From: Polyangiaceae bacterium | GTDB lineage: Bacteria; Myxococcota_A; Polyangia; Polyangiales; Polyangiaceae | Assembly (NCBI GenBank): GCA_025937835.1 | Contig: JAICQO010000017.1 | Coordinates: 26,114 to 90,113, forward strand | Reading direction: 5' to 3' | DNA length: 64,000 nucleotides | Shown: piece by piece, positions 1-10,072 of the stretch | How the letters are laid out: every line of letters begins with the position of its first letter | How positions within the stretch are numbered: position 1 is the first letter of the stretch | The notes under the pieces: generated by a model | Seen by the model: the letters and a program-made list of their open reading frames with translations, nothing else | Database searches by the model: none | Told to the model about the DNA's origin: nothing | Program-made: the position numbers and the translations under genes

Positions 1-2131
1 TGCGGGCGGCCGCTTCCTTCGCCAGCTTCTCGCGGTACTTCTTGACCATTTCTTCCTGCTCTTGGCGGGGCACGGTCGAGTACTTGGCAAACTCCATCGT
101 GAAGTTGCCCTTGCCCTGGGTCGCCGAGCGCAGGTCCGTCGAATAGCCGAACATGGTGTTCAGCGGCACTTCGGCGGTGATGGTCACGTTCTCGCCGGTG
201 ACGGTCTCGAGGATGACGCCGCGGCGCTGGTTGATCTGACCGACCACCGAGCCCTGGAACTCGCTGGGTGCCTCGACCTCGACCTTCATGATCGGCTCGA
301 GGATGGTGGGCTTGGCCTCGGCGTAGGCTTCGCGGAAGCCCATCAGCGACGCCGTGCGGAACGCCTGCTCGGAAGAATCGACCGCGTGGAAGGCGCCGTC
401 GTTGAGCACCGCGCGCACGCCCACGATCGGGAAGCCGATCAGCGAGCCCTTCTTGACCGCCTCGCGGAAACCCTTGTCGCAAGCCGGGATGAACTCCTTC
501 GGGATCACGCCGCCGACGATCTCGTCCACGAACTCGTAGGTCTCGACCGCATCGGGCGGCAGCGGCTCGATGTAGCCGCCGATCTTGCCGTACTGGCCGG
601 AGCCGCCGGTCTGCTTCTTGTGGGTGTAGTTGATCTCCGCGCGCTGCGAGATCGTCTCGCGGTACGCCACCTGCGGCTTGCCGGCGACGACGTCGCAGCT
701 GTACTCGCGACGCATGCGCTCCATGTAGATGTCGAGGTGGAGCTCGCCCATGCCGCTGATGATGGTCTGCTGCGACTCCTCGTCCTGGTGCACGCGGAAG
801 GTCGGGTCTTCCTTGGTGAACCGGTTCAGAGCCTTCGAGAAGTTCGCCTCGGAGGCTCTGTCCTTGGGCGCGACGGCCAGCGAGATCACCGCGGCCGGCA
901 CGTGCATCGAGGTCAGCGTGACGTTGACCTTGCCGTCCGTGAACGTCTCGCCCGAGCTCGCCTCGACGCCGTAAAACGCGACGATGTCGCCGGCTTCCGC
1001 GGTCTGGATCTCCTCGCGGTCGTCCGAGTGCATGCGGAACATGCGCGGCACGCGCACCTTCCGGTTCTCGTTCGAGATGTTGTAGATGGTGTCGCCGCTG
1101 GTGACGGAGCCCTGATAGACGCGGAAGTACGTGAGCTGTCCGTACTTGTCCTGCTGCAGCTTGAACGCGAGGCCGATGAACGGCTTCGTCGCGTCGGACT
1201 CGATCACGACCTTCTCTTCGCCCTTGTCCTGGTCGTGGCCTTCGTTCACGACCTCGGTCGGGTTCGGGAGGTACATGATCACGCCGTCGAGCAAGAGCTG
1301 GACGCCCTTGTTGCGGAAAGCGGAGCCGCACATCACGGGCGTCATCTTGAGCGCCAGCGTGGCGCGGCGGATCGCGGCGCGGAGCTCCTCGTCGCTGACC
1401 GGCTCCTCGGCGAGGTATTTCTCGGCCAGCTCGTCGTCGACTTCCGCGACCTGGGTGATGACCTCCTGGCGGGCTTCCTTGGCCTTCGCCGCGTATTCCG
1501 CCGGCGGATCCTCGACGCGGATCTTCTCGCCGTCATCGCCGTCGAAGAAGTACGCCCTGCCGGTGATCGCGTCGATCACGCCCAGGAACTTGTCCTCGGC
1601 GCCCATCGGCACCTGGAGCTTGACCGGGTGATGGCCGAGCTTCTCCTTGAGCATGTCCGCGACGTGCTCGTAGTTCGCGCCCGGGTTATCCATCTTGTTG
1701 ACGAAGGCGATGCGCGGCACGCGGTAGCGCTTCATCTGGCGATCGACCGTGATCGACTGGCTCTGCACGCCCTTGCCGGAGTCGAGCACCAGGATCGCGC
1801 CGTCGAGCACGCGCAGCGCGCGCTCCACCTCGATCGTGAAATCGACGTGGCCGGGCGTGTCGATGATGTTCACGTTGTGATCGGGGAACTGCTCGAGCGA
1901 GCCCTTCCACACGCAGTACGTGGCTGCGGACTGGATGGTGATGCCCTTCTCGCGCTCGAGCTCCATCGAGTCCATCTTCGCGCCCACGCCGTCCTTGCCG
2001 CGCACCTCGTGGATGCGGTGGATTCGGCCGGTGTAGAACAGGATGCGCTCGGTCAGCGTCGTCTTGCCGGAGTCGATGTGCGCCGAGATGCCGATGTTGC
2101 GGATGCGTTCGAGGGGGATGCGGCTTGCCAC
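1..2131 (-). CDS. fusA: Translation elongation factor G, mitochondrial-EFG1-like (3' end cut by window)
   Basis: GTPase that moves tRNA and mRNA through the ribosome in the cytoplasm. About 710 residues are present, so only the last few are lost at the window edge. Start chosen: GTG at 2131, preceded by a GGAAAG-type ribosome site; the protein then opens with the G domain. Visible motifs are the P-loop AHIDSGKT (residues 17-24), the switch region GITIQSAATY, the G3 motif DTPGH and the G4 motif NKMD. The C-terminal domains IV and V follow (for example the stretch GGSGQYGKI). The switch region reads MDSMELEREKGITIQS and not the MDWMEQEQERGITITS form of ordinary bacterial EF-G. It matches the mitochondrial EFG1 / spdEFG1 subfamily known from deltaproteobacteria, spirochaetes and planctomycetes. 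No ribosomal protein or tuf gene is seen on this side. Confidence 0.95.
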   Translation of the reverse strand, partial: MASRIPLERIRNIGISAHIDSGKTTLTERILFYTGRIHRIHEVRGKDGVGAKMDSMELEREKGITIQSAATYCVWKGSLEQFPDHNVNIIDTPGHVDFTIEVERALRVLDGAILVLDSGKGVQSQSITVDRQMKRYRVPRIAFVNKMDNPGANYEHVADMLKEKLGHHPVKLQVPMGAEDKFLGVIDAITGRAYFFDGDDGEKIRVEDPPAEYAAKAKEARQEVITQVAEVDDELAEKYLAEEPVSDEELRAAIRRATLALKMTPVMCGSAFRNKGVQLLLDGVIMYLPNPTEVVNEGHDQDKGEEKVVIESDATKPFIGLAFKLQQDKYGQLTYFRVYQGSVTSGDTIYNISNENRKVRVPRMFRMHSDDREEIQTAEAGDIVAFYGVEASSGETFTDGKVNVTLTSMHVPAAVISLAVAPKDRASEANFSKALNRFTKEDPTFRVHQDEESQQTIISGMGELHLDIYMERMRREYSCDVVAGKPQVAYRETISQRAEINYTHKKQTGGSGQYGKIGGYIEPLPPDAVETYEFVDEIVGGVIPKEFIPACDKGFREAVKKGSLIGFPIVGVRAVLNDGAFHAVDSSEQAFRTASLMGFREAYAEAKPTILEPIMKVEVEAPSEFQGSVVGQINQRRGVILETVTGENVTITAEVPLNTMFGYSTDLRSATQGKGNFTMEFAKYSTVPRQEQEEMVKKYREKLAKEAAAR

Positions 2132-2317
2132 GTTGGTTCTTTCCGAGAGATTGGGAGCGGCCCAACTACCGAAACCCGGCGCGAAAGGGAAGTCGCCCCG
2201 CTAGCCCCCCGACTTTTCTGGGCTAATTGCGTGGCGAATCCGTGACGGGCGTTCGGTTCGAAGGTCGGGCGCGGCGTTTTTGGCACCAACGGGGCCGGGG
2301 CGCAAATCCCTGAACGA

Positions 2318-2758
2318 TCAGCCGAGGATCGGCCAGGGCTCGGGCCGGGTGCCGGCTTGCCAGTTGTCGTGCCGGCCGTCGAAGTACGTGACGGGCAGCG
2401 CCGAGATCTCGACGTCGTCGAGCGTGTTCAGGTTCACCGCCACGAAGTCGCCCCCGACCTCGGCGAGGTGCCCCCGCCCGAAGCAGTGCACGCCGCAGTG
2501 ACGACAGAAGAAGCGCTCCGAGACCTTCCCCCAGACGTAGGAGGACAGCTCCGCCTCGCCGCTCAGCAACTGGAACTGAGCCGGCTGCGCGATGCCGGCG
2601 ACGGGGGCGATCTTCGTGCAAACGCTGCAGTTGCAGCGGCTTCCGCCCTGGGCGAGGTCGAGCTCGACCTCGAACCGCACGCGACCGCAGTGGCAGCTGC
2701 CCCGGTGCTTCTGCAGGCCTTGCGGGTTCTGGGTGGGCTTCGAGGTCTGGATGGTCAT
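2318..2758 (-). CDS. GFA/CENP-V family zinc protein
   Basis: 146 residues, the usual size for the glutathione-dependent formaldehyde-activating (GFA) fold. Zinc-site cysteines are visible in order: CHCG (about residues 22-25), CNCSVC (about 42-47) and CRHCG (about 84-88), followed by a conserved-looking VNLNTLDD stretch. The family binds zinc and is annotated as S-(hydroxymethyl)glutathione synthase-like, although most members have no proven substrate. It is monocistronic on the minus strand. A TGACA-N6-TGTCA inverted repeat lies upstream at 2818-2833. Family assignment is strong; the enzymatic role is not established. Confidence 0.85.
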   Translation of the reverse strand: MTIQTSKPTQNPQGLQKHRGSCHCGRVRFEVELDLAQGGSRCNCSVCTKIAPVAGIAQPAQFQLLSGEAELSSYVWGKVSERFFCRHCGVHCFGRGHLAEVGGDFVAVNLNTLDDVEISALPVTYFDGRHDNWQAGTRPEPWPILG

Positions 2759-2817
2759 GGCTTTCGGCTTCCTTTCGGGTTCGTCCGGAACCCGAGAGCT
2801 AGCCTGCGCTCTCGAAA

Positions 2818-2833
2818 TGACAGCCTTATGTCA
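2818..2833. promoter_or_regulatory. Inverted repeat upstream of the GFA gene
   Basis: TGACA-GCCTTA-TGTCA is a perfect 5-bp inverted repeat with a 6-bp spacer. It sits 60-75 bp upstream of the GFA start in a 93-bp intergenic gap. It could be an operator for the minus-strand GFA gene. Arms of this length can arise by chance. Confidence 0.3.
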
Positions 2834-2851
2834 GCTAATTGCGGCCCGCTG

Positions 2852-3544
2852 TTACTTGCACTCGGACAGGCCGGGGATCGCGCTCAAATCGGCGGTTCCC
2901 GCTGCGATTTCCTCGGCCCGGAAGCGGCCGCTGACCTTCTTCCACAGGCACAGGCAGGTCTTGTCGGCGTTGGGCTTCTCTTTGGTGCAGCCGGTCATGA
3001 ACTCGCTCTTGGCGAGCTCGGCCGGGTACTTGCCCTTGCAGGTGACGGTCATCTTCTTCTTCGCCGCGTAGAAGCGCAACGTCTCGGCGTCGCCGAGGAA
3101 GTCGGCGATCTCGAGATCCCTGCGCAGCGCCGGCCACGCACACTCGCAATACGGGCGCTTCTTCGGTTCGCCGTCGATGCAACCCTCGAGGAAGTTCGCC
3201 TCTACCTGTTTCTCGTCGACCTGACTCGAGCAATTGGCGACGGTCTTCTGCTGGAGCTCCTTGAGGCGCGGATCGTCGTCACCGATCGCGGCGGTCAGGT
3301 CGGCATCCTCGAACACCACCGCGAACTGTTCGAAGGCGCACTCGCAATACTTCTGTGCGCGTGCCTTCTTCAGGCAGGTCTGCACGAACGGCTCACGTTG
3401 CGATTCCATCGTGGGCTTCTCGCTCGACGACGCCTGCTCCGGTGCGGCGGACTCACTGGACTTCGGGGACTCGGCTGTCCCCTGCGCACCACCGCACGCC
3501 GCCACGGTCATCACCCCGAACACCCAGGTTGAGAATTTCCACAT
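2852..3544 (-). CDS. Lipoprotein with three tandem Cys-rich repeats
   Basis: 230 residues with a short signal peptide ending in a lipobox (VAAC, Cys17), then a Ser/Glu/Pro-rich linker to about residue 50. The rest is three tandem units of about 64 residues. Each contains a Cys, then 10-11 residues on a CxC pair followed by an aromatic residue, then 30-36 residues on a fourth Cys. The positions are 57/67/69/105, 122/133/135/169 and 186/197/199/229. The regular spacing suggests two disulfides or a metal site per unit. No family is recognised. It is probably anchored in the inner or outer membrane and periplasm-facing. It is transcribed alone and divergently from the sigma factor at 3739. Confidence 0.8.
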   Translation of the reverse strand: MWKFSTWVFGVMTVAACGGAQGTAESPKSSESAAPEQASSSEKPTMESQREPFVQTCLKKARAQKYCECAFEQFAVVFEDADLTAAIGDDDPRLKELQQKTVANCSSQVDEKQVEANFLEGCIDGEPKKRPYCECAWPALRRDLEIADFLGDAETLRFYAAKKKMTVTCKGKYPAELAKSEFMTGCTKEKPNADKTCLCLWKKVSGRFRAEEIAAGTADLSAIPGLSECK

Positions 3545-3738
3545 CTTGAGCCGAGCCTCTGACGAACGGACGGCGCCGAACTCTCGGCTCCGTTCACTCC
3601 GTCATCCTAGGCCCGCTCGGTCGCCGAAAGGCGCGAAATTTCGCGGAGATATTGTGCCAGGGTGTGGGTGAATCCGCCGGTCGGCCGAGGGCGCTCACGT
3701 TGCGCCCCACGCGGAAAGTGCTGTGATCGGCGGCCTCG

Positions 3739-4995
3739 ATGGTCTCCGACGCGCAGCGCGCGGTCCACGCCGTGTTCCGGATCGAACAATCGCGGCTGAT
3801 CGCGGGGCTCACGCGCATGGTCCGCGACGTCGGGCTGGCGGAAGAGCTGGCGCAGGACGCCCTGGTCGTCGCGCTCGAGCGCTGGCCCGAATCCGGTGTT
3901 CCCGACAACCCGGGGGCCTGGCTGATGGCGACTGCGAAGCGCCGCGCGATCGACGAGCTGCGTCGCAGAAAGCTCGTGGAGCGCAAGCACGAGGCGATTG
4001 GCTACGAGACGGAAACACAGAGCGATGACTGGCAGCCCGAAGCCGAGCTCGACGATCCCTTCGACGACGATCTGTTGCGGTTGGTGTTCACGGCGTGTCA
4101 TCCGGTGCTGGCGACCGAAGCGCGCGTCGCGTTGACGCTGCGCCTGCTGGGCGGGCTGACCACCGACGAGATCGCGAGGGCGTTCCTGATGCCCGAGCCG
4201 ACGGTTGCACAGCGCATCGTGCGCGCCAAACGCACGCTCGCGGAGCAGAAGGTGCCATTCGAGGTCCCGCGCGGACCGGAGCTGTCGCAGCGCCTGGCTT
4301 CGGTGCTCGAGGTCGTCTACCTGATTTTCAACGAGGGCTACGCGGCGACATCGGGCGGCGACTGGATGCGCCCGGCGTTGTGCGAGGACGCGCTCCGGCT
4401 CGGGCGCATCCTTCAGGGGCTCGCGCCCGAAGAGCCCGAGGTGCACGGCCTGTTGGCGCTGATGGAGCTCCAGGCCTCTCGCGCGCGAGCCCGCACGGCG
4501 CGGGACGGGACGCCGATCTTGCTCCTGGAGCAGAATCGAGGGCGCTGGGACCAAGTCCTGATCCGGCGCGGCCTCTCGGCGCTCGCGCGGGCCGAAGAGC
4601 TCGGCGGAGCGGACGGCTTTTACGCTCTGCAGGCCGGGCTCGCGGCCTGCCATGCGCGCGCGCGAACCGCCGAGGACACGGATTGGCGGCAAATCGCGGC
4701 GCTGTACGCGCGGCTGCTCGAGCTCACACCGTCTCCCGTGATCGAGCTGAACCGCGCGGTGGCGGTGTCGATGGCCGAGGGGCCCGCGGCCGGTCTCGAG
4801 CTCGTGGAGCGCCTGACCAAAGAACCGATGCTTCGGGGCTATCACCTCTTGCCGAGCGTACGCGGCGATTTGCTGCACAAGCTCGGGCGCTTCGCGGAAG
4901 CCAAGCGCGATTTCGAGCGCGCCGCGTCGCTGACTCAGAACGAGCGCGAGCGCGCGCTCTTGCTCGAGCGAGCGCGGACGGCGGGCGCGTCGTGA
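3739..4995 (+). CDS. ECF42-like RNA polymerase sigma factor with TPR-like C-terminal domain
   Basis: 418 residues. Region 2 is visible near residues 10-90 (EELAQDALVVALERWP, then DNPGAWLMATAKRRAID). Region 4 follows near 120-180 (LGGLTTDEIARAFLMPEPTVAQR). The last 230 residues form a helical TPR-like domain containing the family's VYLIFNEGYAAT segment. This is the ECF42 architecture, in which the C-terminal extension is thought to replace an anti-sigma factor. ECF42 genes usually lie beside DGPF/YCII-domain genes. None is present here, the neighbours being a lipoprotein and an ABC exporter. The ribosome site is weak. Confidence 0.88.
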   Translation: MVSDAQRAVHAVFRIEQSRLIAGLTRMVRDVGLAEELAQDALVVALERWPESGVPDNPGAWLMATAKRRAIDELRRRKLVERKHEAIGYETETQSDDWQPEAELDDPFDDDLLRLVFTACHPVLATEARVALTLRLLGGLTTDEIARAFLMPEPTVAQRIVRAKRTLAEQKVPFEVPRGPELSQRLASVLEVVYLIFNEGYAATSGGDWMRPALCEDALRLGRILQGLAPEEPEVHGLLALMELQASRARARTARDGTPILLLEQNRGRWDQVLIRRGLSALARAEELGGADGFYALQAGLAACHARARTAEDTDWRQIAALYARLLELTPSPVIELNRAVAVSMAEGPAAGLELVERLTKEPMLRGYHLLPSVRGDLLHKLGRFAEAKRDFERAASLTQNERERALLLERARTAGAS

Positions 4996-5067
4996 TCCTC
5001 CCCGTGCGGGCAGCAGCGTCGGATGCGGCTTGACAAGTTTGGGCTCTGGCCCGATTGAGGACAGCCG

Positions 5068-5993
<926 letters not shown>

Positions 5994-5997
<4 letters not shown>

Positions 5998-6755
5998 ACC
6001 TGCACGCCGTACGCGCGATTTACAAGTTCGAGATGGCGCGGACCTTCCGCACCCTGATGCAGAGCATCGCCTCGCCCGTGCTGTCCACGTCGCTCTACTT
6101 CATCGTGTTCGGCTCGGCCATCGGCTCGCGCATGGCGGACATCGACGGCGTCAGCTACGGCGCGTTCATCGTGCCAGGGCTGATGATGCTGTCGATCTTG
6201 ACCGAGAGCATCTCGAACGCTTCGTTCGGCATCTACATGCCGCGCTTCTCGGGCACGATTTACGAGGTGCTGTCGGCGCCGATCTCGGTGCTCGAGATCC
6301 TGCTCGGCTACGTCGGAGCGGCGGCCTCGAAGTCGATTCTGCTCGGAACCATCATCTTGGCGACGGCCAGGCTGTTCGTGCCGTTCACGATCGAGCACCC
6401 GCTGTGGATGCTGGGCTTCTTGATCCTGACCTCGGTCTCGTTCAGCCTGTTCGGCTTCATCATCGGCATCTGGGCGGACGGCTTCGAGAAGTTGCAGATC
6501 GTGCCCATGATGGTGGTCATGCCGCTGACCTTCCTCGGCGGCAGCTTCTATTCGATCTCGATGCTGCCGCCGCTGTGGCAGAAAATCGCGTTGTTCAACC
6601 CGGTCGTTTATCTGGTCAGCGGTTTTCGCTGGAGTTTCTATGGGACGTCCGACGTCAGCGTTTCAGTGAGCCTGATGATGACGCTGGTGTTCCTGTCGCT
6701 CTCCAGCGTGGCCGTGTGGTGGATCTTCAAGACCGGCTACCGTCTCAAGGCATAG
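5994..6755 (+). CDS. ABC-2 type permease (YadH-like)
   Basis: 253 residues with about six hydrophobic segments. The first follows the motif [20 protein letters not shown], typical of ABC-2 exporters of the YadH family ([14 protein letters not shown]). It forms the membrane half of the exporter encoded with the ATPase at 5068, to which it is coupled by a 4-nt overlap. The conserved late motif [19 protein letters not shown] is present. Confidence 0.92.
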
Positions 6756-6773
6756 CGATGCTATGAGGCGCGC

Positions 6774-7457
6774 GTGCCGAACACCTGGACCCCCGACGCG
6801 CTCAGCCCCGAAGAGTCACTCGACCGCCTGATCGAAGGCAACCGCCGCTTCCGAGAAGCGGGCGGAGGTTCCTGGGTACGCGGTTGGAGCGAGCAGCTCG
6901 CGAGCGTCGCGCAGCGTCCGTTCGCGATAGTGCTCGGCTGCTCGGACTCGCGAACGCCTGTCGAGATCTTGTTCGACCAGGGCTTCGGCGATCTGTTCGT
7001 GGTGCGCATCGCCGGCAACATCGTGGCGCCCTCGGTGGTGGGCTCGATCGAGTTCGCGGCCTCGCAGTTCGGCTCCCGGCTGGTGGTGGTGATGGGACAC
7101 ACGCGCTGCGGAGCGATCAGCGCCACGGTCAAGGCGATCGAGGGCGGAAAGCCCGAATCCAAGAACCTGCTTGCCATCACCGATCGCATTACGCCGCACA
7201 TTCAGAGCATGGTGCGGCCAGAGAGCAGGGAAGGCGGGGTCGACGCCATGCTGCGCGAGGCGATGCGGGCCAACGTGCGAAACTCGGTCGACCACCTGCG
7301 GCACGGCAGCCGTATCCTCGAGGAGCTGGTGATGGCCGGCCGCCTGTGCGTCGTGGGCGCCGAATACGAGCTCGAGACCGGCACCGTCCATTTCCTGGAC
7401 GACGCGCGCGGCGTCGTTTCGTCGCGACCGCCGAGCAAGCCCCCCGCCAGGGGCTGA
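6774..7457 (+). CDS. Beta-class carbonic anhydrase
   Basis: 227 residues from GTG at 6774 (GAGG nearby). It interconverts CO2 and bicarbonate with an active-site zinc. The zinc ligands are in place: Cys56 in CSDSRTP (with the catalytic Asp58/Arg60 pair), and His109 and Cys112 in GHTRCGAI. There is no signal peptide, so it is cytoplasmic. It follows the ABC permease by 18 bp and may be co-transcribed with it, but a functional link is not evident. Confidence 0.95.
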   Translation: MPNTWTPDALSPEESLDRLIEGNRRFREAGGGSWVRGWSEQLASVAQRPFAIVLGCSDSRTPVEILFDQGFGDLFVVRIAGNIVAPSVVGSIEFAASQFGSRLVVVMGHTRCGAISATVKAIEGGKPESKNLLAITDRITPHIQSMVRPESREGGVDAMLREAMRANVRNSVDHLRHGSRILEELVMAGRLCVVGAEYELETGTVHFLDDARGVVSSRPPSKPPARG

Positions 7458-7474
7458 GCTACGAGCTACGCCCG

Positions 7475-8194
7475 TCACGGGAAGAATACGAAGCGAGCGC
7501 CGAGCGTCAGCCACTCGTGGAGTGCGGTCTCGGCGACGTCGCCGTCGGAATCCGGGAATCTGGGTGCGTCCCAGCGGTACGTCCCGTACGTCCCCATCGA
7601 GAAATCCACGAACGGCCCGACGCCGAATACGCGGCTGATCCGAAAATCGACCCCGGCGCTCAAGCGGGCGAACTCGAAGCCGCCGTAATTGAGGCTTCCA
7701 TCCTCGTCGCCGTCCTTCACCGCGATGGAGGCGGTCTCGAAGCCGATGCCATAGCCGACCCACGGATTCAGGTCCTCGTGCGGCAGGATGTGATACTGGA
7801 CCTCGACGCCGAAGCGGGTGGACACACCGAGACAGTCCACGTTCAGGTCGTCGCAAACGTCCTTGGCGTCGCCAGCCGCCGGGCCCAGACCGAGTCCGAG
7901 GTAACCGCCGATGAACAACTGTTTGATCGGCTTCCCACCAATTTCGATGAAGAACGGGACCTGACCCCCCACGAAGTCCGACATCTTCGTCTTCGGCAGC
8001 CCGTTGCCCGCCTTCTGTGCCGAACCGAACGGCATGGCGAAGCCCGTGCGCAGCGCCATCTGAAACCCGCGATGCGCAGGCGGCGCGCGGTGCGCGACGG
8101 CAGCTCCCGGGTCGTCCGCCAGATCTTGCGCGAAGGCGACGCCGAGCGGGGAGGAGACGGCAACGAACGCAGCAACTGCAAGCAGTGACTTCAT
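7475..8194 (-). CDS. Secreted envelope protein, probable outer-membrane beta-barrel
   Basis: 239 residues. The N terminus is a clear signal peptide (MKSLLAVAAFVAVSSPLGVAFA). The mature part alternates hydrophobic and Gly/aromatic residues (GGYLGLGLGPAAG, FGVEVQYHILPHE, WVGYGIGFETA, VGPFVDFSMGTY), as in small outer-membrane barrels, and it ends in aromatic residue F followed by P. No specific family is recognised. It is convergent with the carbonic anhydrase gene, 17 bp away. Confidence 0.75.
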   Translation of the reverse strand: MKSLLAVAAFVAVSSPLGVAFAQDLADDPGAAVAHRAPPAHRGFQMALRTGFAMPFGSAQKAGNGLPKTKMSDFVGGQVPFFIEIGGKPIKQLFIGGYLGLGLGPAAGDAKDVCDDLNVDCLGVSTRFGVEVQYHILPHEDLNPWVGYGIGFETASIAVKDGDEDGSLNYGGFEFARLSAGVDFRISRVFGVGPFVDFSMGTYGTYRWDAPRFPDSDGDVAETALHEWLTLGARFVFFP

Positions 8195-8258
8195 GGACCC
8201 CTCAAATAGGCTGCCTGAATCACGACCGCAAGAGATGGAGAGTTCGGTTCCGGCTTAA

Positions 8259-8444
8259 CACCATGGCCGAGTCGCGCTCGGCCGCCCGCCGCTGCCGCCG
8301 GTGCCCGCATACGACAATTTCAGCGACGAGGAGCTGGGCGCGATTTTCAGCTACTTGCAGTCGATCCCGGCGATCAAGAACCGCGTGCCGTCTCCCGTGC
8401 CTCCGAAGCCCGCCAAAACCGTGTCCAAAGAGGGCCACGGCTGA
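8259..8444 (+). pseudogene. C-terminal remnant of a c-type cytochrome
   Basis: An open stretch with no usable start codon, between an in-frame stop (8256-8258) and TGA at 8442-8444. It reads GRPPLPPVPAYDNFSDEEL, then GAIFSYLQSIPAIKNRVP and a Pro-rich tail. This resembles the last third of mono- or di-heme cytochrome c proteins (typically a PPMPW-type segment, then a TDEDLxAxFAYLRSLPPxxNxVP helix). The heme CxxCH part is missing. Its 5' end lies in the promoter region of the minus-strand gene at 8194, so the locus looks truncated by rearrangement. It does not overlap selO. Confidence 0.5.
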
Positions 8445-8477
8445 AGCTCGGGCTCAGCGTGCTATTCGTTCCCGCAG

Positions 8478-10070
8478 ATGCTCGAGTTCGACAATCGCGC
8501 GCTGCGGGAGCTACCTATCGACGCCTCGAGCGCGAACCGGATCCGACAGGTGTTCGGCGCCTGCTTCTCGCGGGTGCGCCCGACGCCCGTGAAGGCGCCG
8601 CGCACGCTTTCGGTAGCGCGCGAGGTCGCCGAGCTTCTGGAGCTGGATCCGGCTCTGCTCTCGAGCCCCGAGCTCGCCGAGGTCTTTTCGGGCAATCGCC
8701 TGCTGCCGGGGATGGATCCGGTCTCGGCTTGCTACGGCGGGCATCAGTTCGGCAACTGGGCGGGGCAGCTCGGCGACGGACGCGCGATCACCCTCGGTGA
8801 GGTGACCAATCGCCGAGGCGAGCACTGGGAAGTGCAGCTCAAGGGCGCCGGACCCACGCCGTATTCGCGGCGCGCCGACGGCCGCGCGGTGATGCGCTCC
8901 TCGGTGCGCGAGTTTCTGTGCAGCGAGGCGATGCATCACCTCGGCGTCCCGACGACGCGCGCGCTGTGTCTGGTCGGGACCGGTGAAGACGTGATCCGCG
9001 ACCTGCTCTACGACGGCAACCCGCGGCCCGAGCCCGGCGCGATCGTGTGCCGGGTCGCGCCGTCGTTCCTGCGCTTCGGCAACTTCGAGCTGCTCGCGAA
9101 CCGCAACGAAATCGAGGTGCTGCGGAAGCTCGCCGACTACGTGATCATCAACTACTTCCCGGAGCTCGGCGCGCCGTCGCAGGCTGCCTACCTGGCGTGG
9201 TTCTCGGAGGTGTGCCGCCGCACCGCGCGGCTCTTGGCGGATTGGATGGCCGTCGGCTTCGTGCACGGCGTGATGAACACGGACAACATGTCGGTGTTGG
9301 GCCTGACCATCGACTACGGGCCTTATGGCTTTCTCGACGCATTCGACCCGAATTTCACGCCGAATATCACCGATCGGGCGGGCCGTCGCTATCGCTACGG
9401 CACGCAGCCTCGCGTCGCGCACTGGAACCTGGCCTGCTTTGCCAACGCCCTCTTGCCGTTGGTCGGCGACGTCGAGGGCCTCGAGGCGGCGTTGAACGGC
9501 TACGCCGAGGCGTTCCGCAGCGCGCACGAGCGACGCATGGCCGACAAGCTCGGTTTGCTCCGCTTCGACGACACGGAGCTCACGCCGACCGGTGCGGCGC
9601 GGGTGACGGACACCGCGCTGGTCGGCGAGCTGTTCGACGTGCTGGGCGCCACCGAGACGGACTGGACAATCTTCTTCCGCAAGCTGTCGAATGTCGGTTG
9701 CAACACGGGGCCGGGACCCGAGGCGCTGGAAGACGCGTACTACGACGCGGAGAGCGTGCCGCGCGAGGCGCGCCAGCGCCTGGCAACGTGGCTCGAACGC
9801 TACCGCGCGCGCGTTCGGGAAGACGGAACCGCAGACGAGGAGCGCAAACGCCGGATGGACCTCGTGAACCCCAAGTATCTGCTCAGAAACTACGTGGCAC
9901 AGCTCGCGATCGAGCGCGCGGAGCTCGGGGACGCGAGCGTGGTGAACGAGCTGCTCGAGGTGCTGCGCCACCCGTTCGACGAGCAACCAGAAAAGGCGCG
10001 CTTCGCGGAGAAGCGGCCGGATTGGGCCAAAAATCGGCCTGGGTGTTCGATGTTGTCGTGTAGCTCCTGA
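8478..10070 (+). CDS. selO: Protein adenylyltransferase SelO (YdiU family)
   Basis: 530 residues of the SelO/YdiU pseudokinase-fold family, which transfers AMP from ATP to Ser, Thr and Tyr of target proteins and is linked to oxidative stress. Visible motifs are YGGHQFGNWAGQLGDGR, QLKGAGPTPYSRRADGR (nucleotide-binding Lys), HGVMNTDNMSVLGLTIDYG (metal and active-site residues) and NPKYLLRN. The C terminus CSMLSCSS is the usual bacterial form, with Cys where eukaryotic homologues have selenocysteine. The next gene starts 2 bp after its stop. Confidence 0.95.
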   Translation: MLEFDNRALRELPIDASSANRIRQVFGACFSRVRPTPVKAPRTLSVAREVAELLELDPALLSSPELAEVFSGNRLLPGMDPVSACYGGHQFGNWAGQLGDGRAITLGEVTNRRGEHWEVQLKGAGPTPYSRRADGRAVMRSSVREFLCSEAMHHLGVPTTRALCLVGTGEDVIRDLLYDGNPRPEPGAIVCRVAPSFLRFGNFELLANRNEIEVLRKLADYVIINYFPELGAPSQAAYLAWFSEVCRRTARLLADWMAVGFVHGVMNTDNMSVLGLTIDYGPYGFLDAFDPNFTPNITDRAGRRYRYGTQPRVAHWNLACFANALLPLVGDVEGLEAALNGYAEAFRSAHERRMADKLGLLRFDDTELTPTGAARVTDTALVGELFDVLGATETDWTIFFRKLSNVGCNTGPGPEALEDAYYDAESVPREARQRLATWLERYRARVREDGTADEERKRRMDLVNPKYLLRNYVAQLAIERAELGDASVVNELLEVLRHPFDEQPEKARFAEKRPDWAKNRPGCSMLSCSS

Positions 10071-10072
10071 TC

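Noticed and set aside
62..2245. 727-codon open frame opposite fusA
   Set aside because: It mirrors the codon structure of EF-G on the other strand; its product is Arg/His/Asp-rich low-complexity sequence without any domain.
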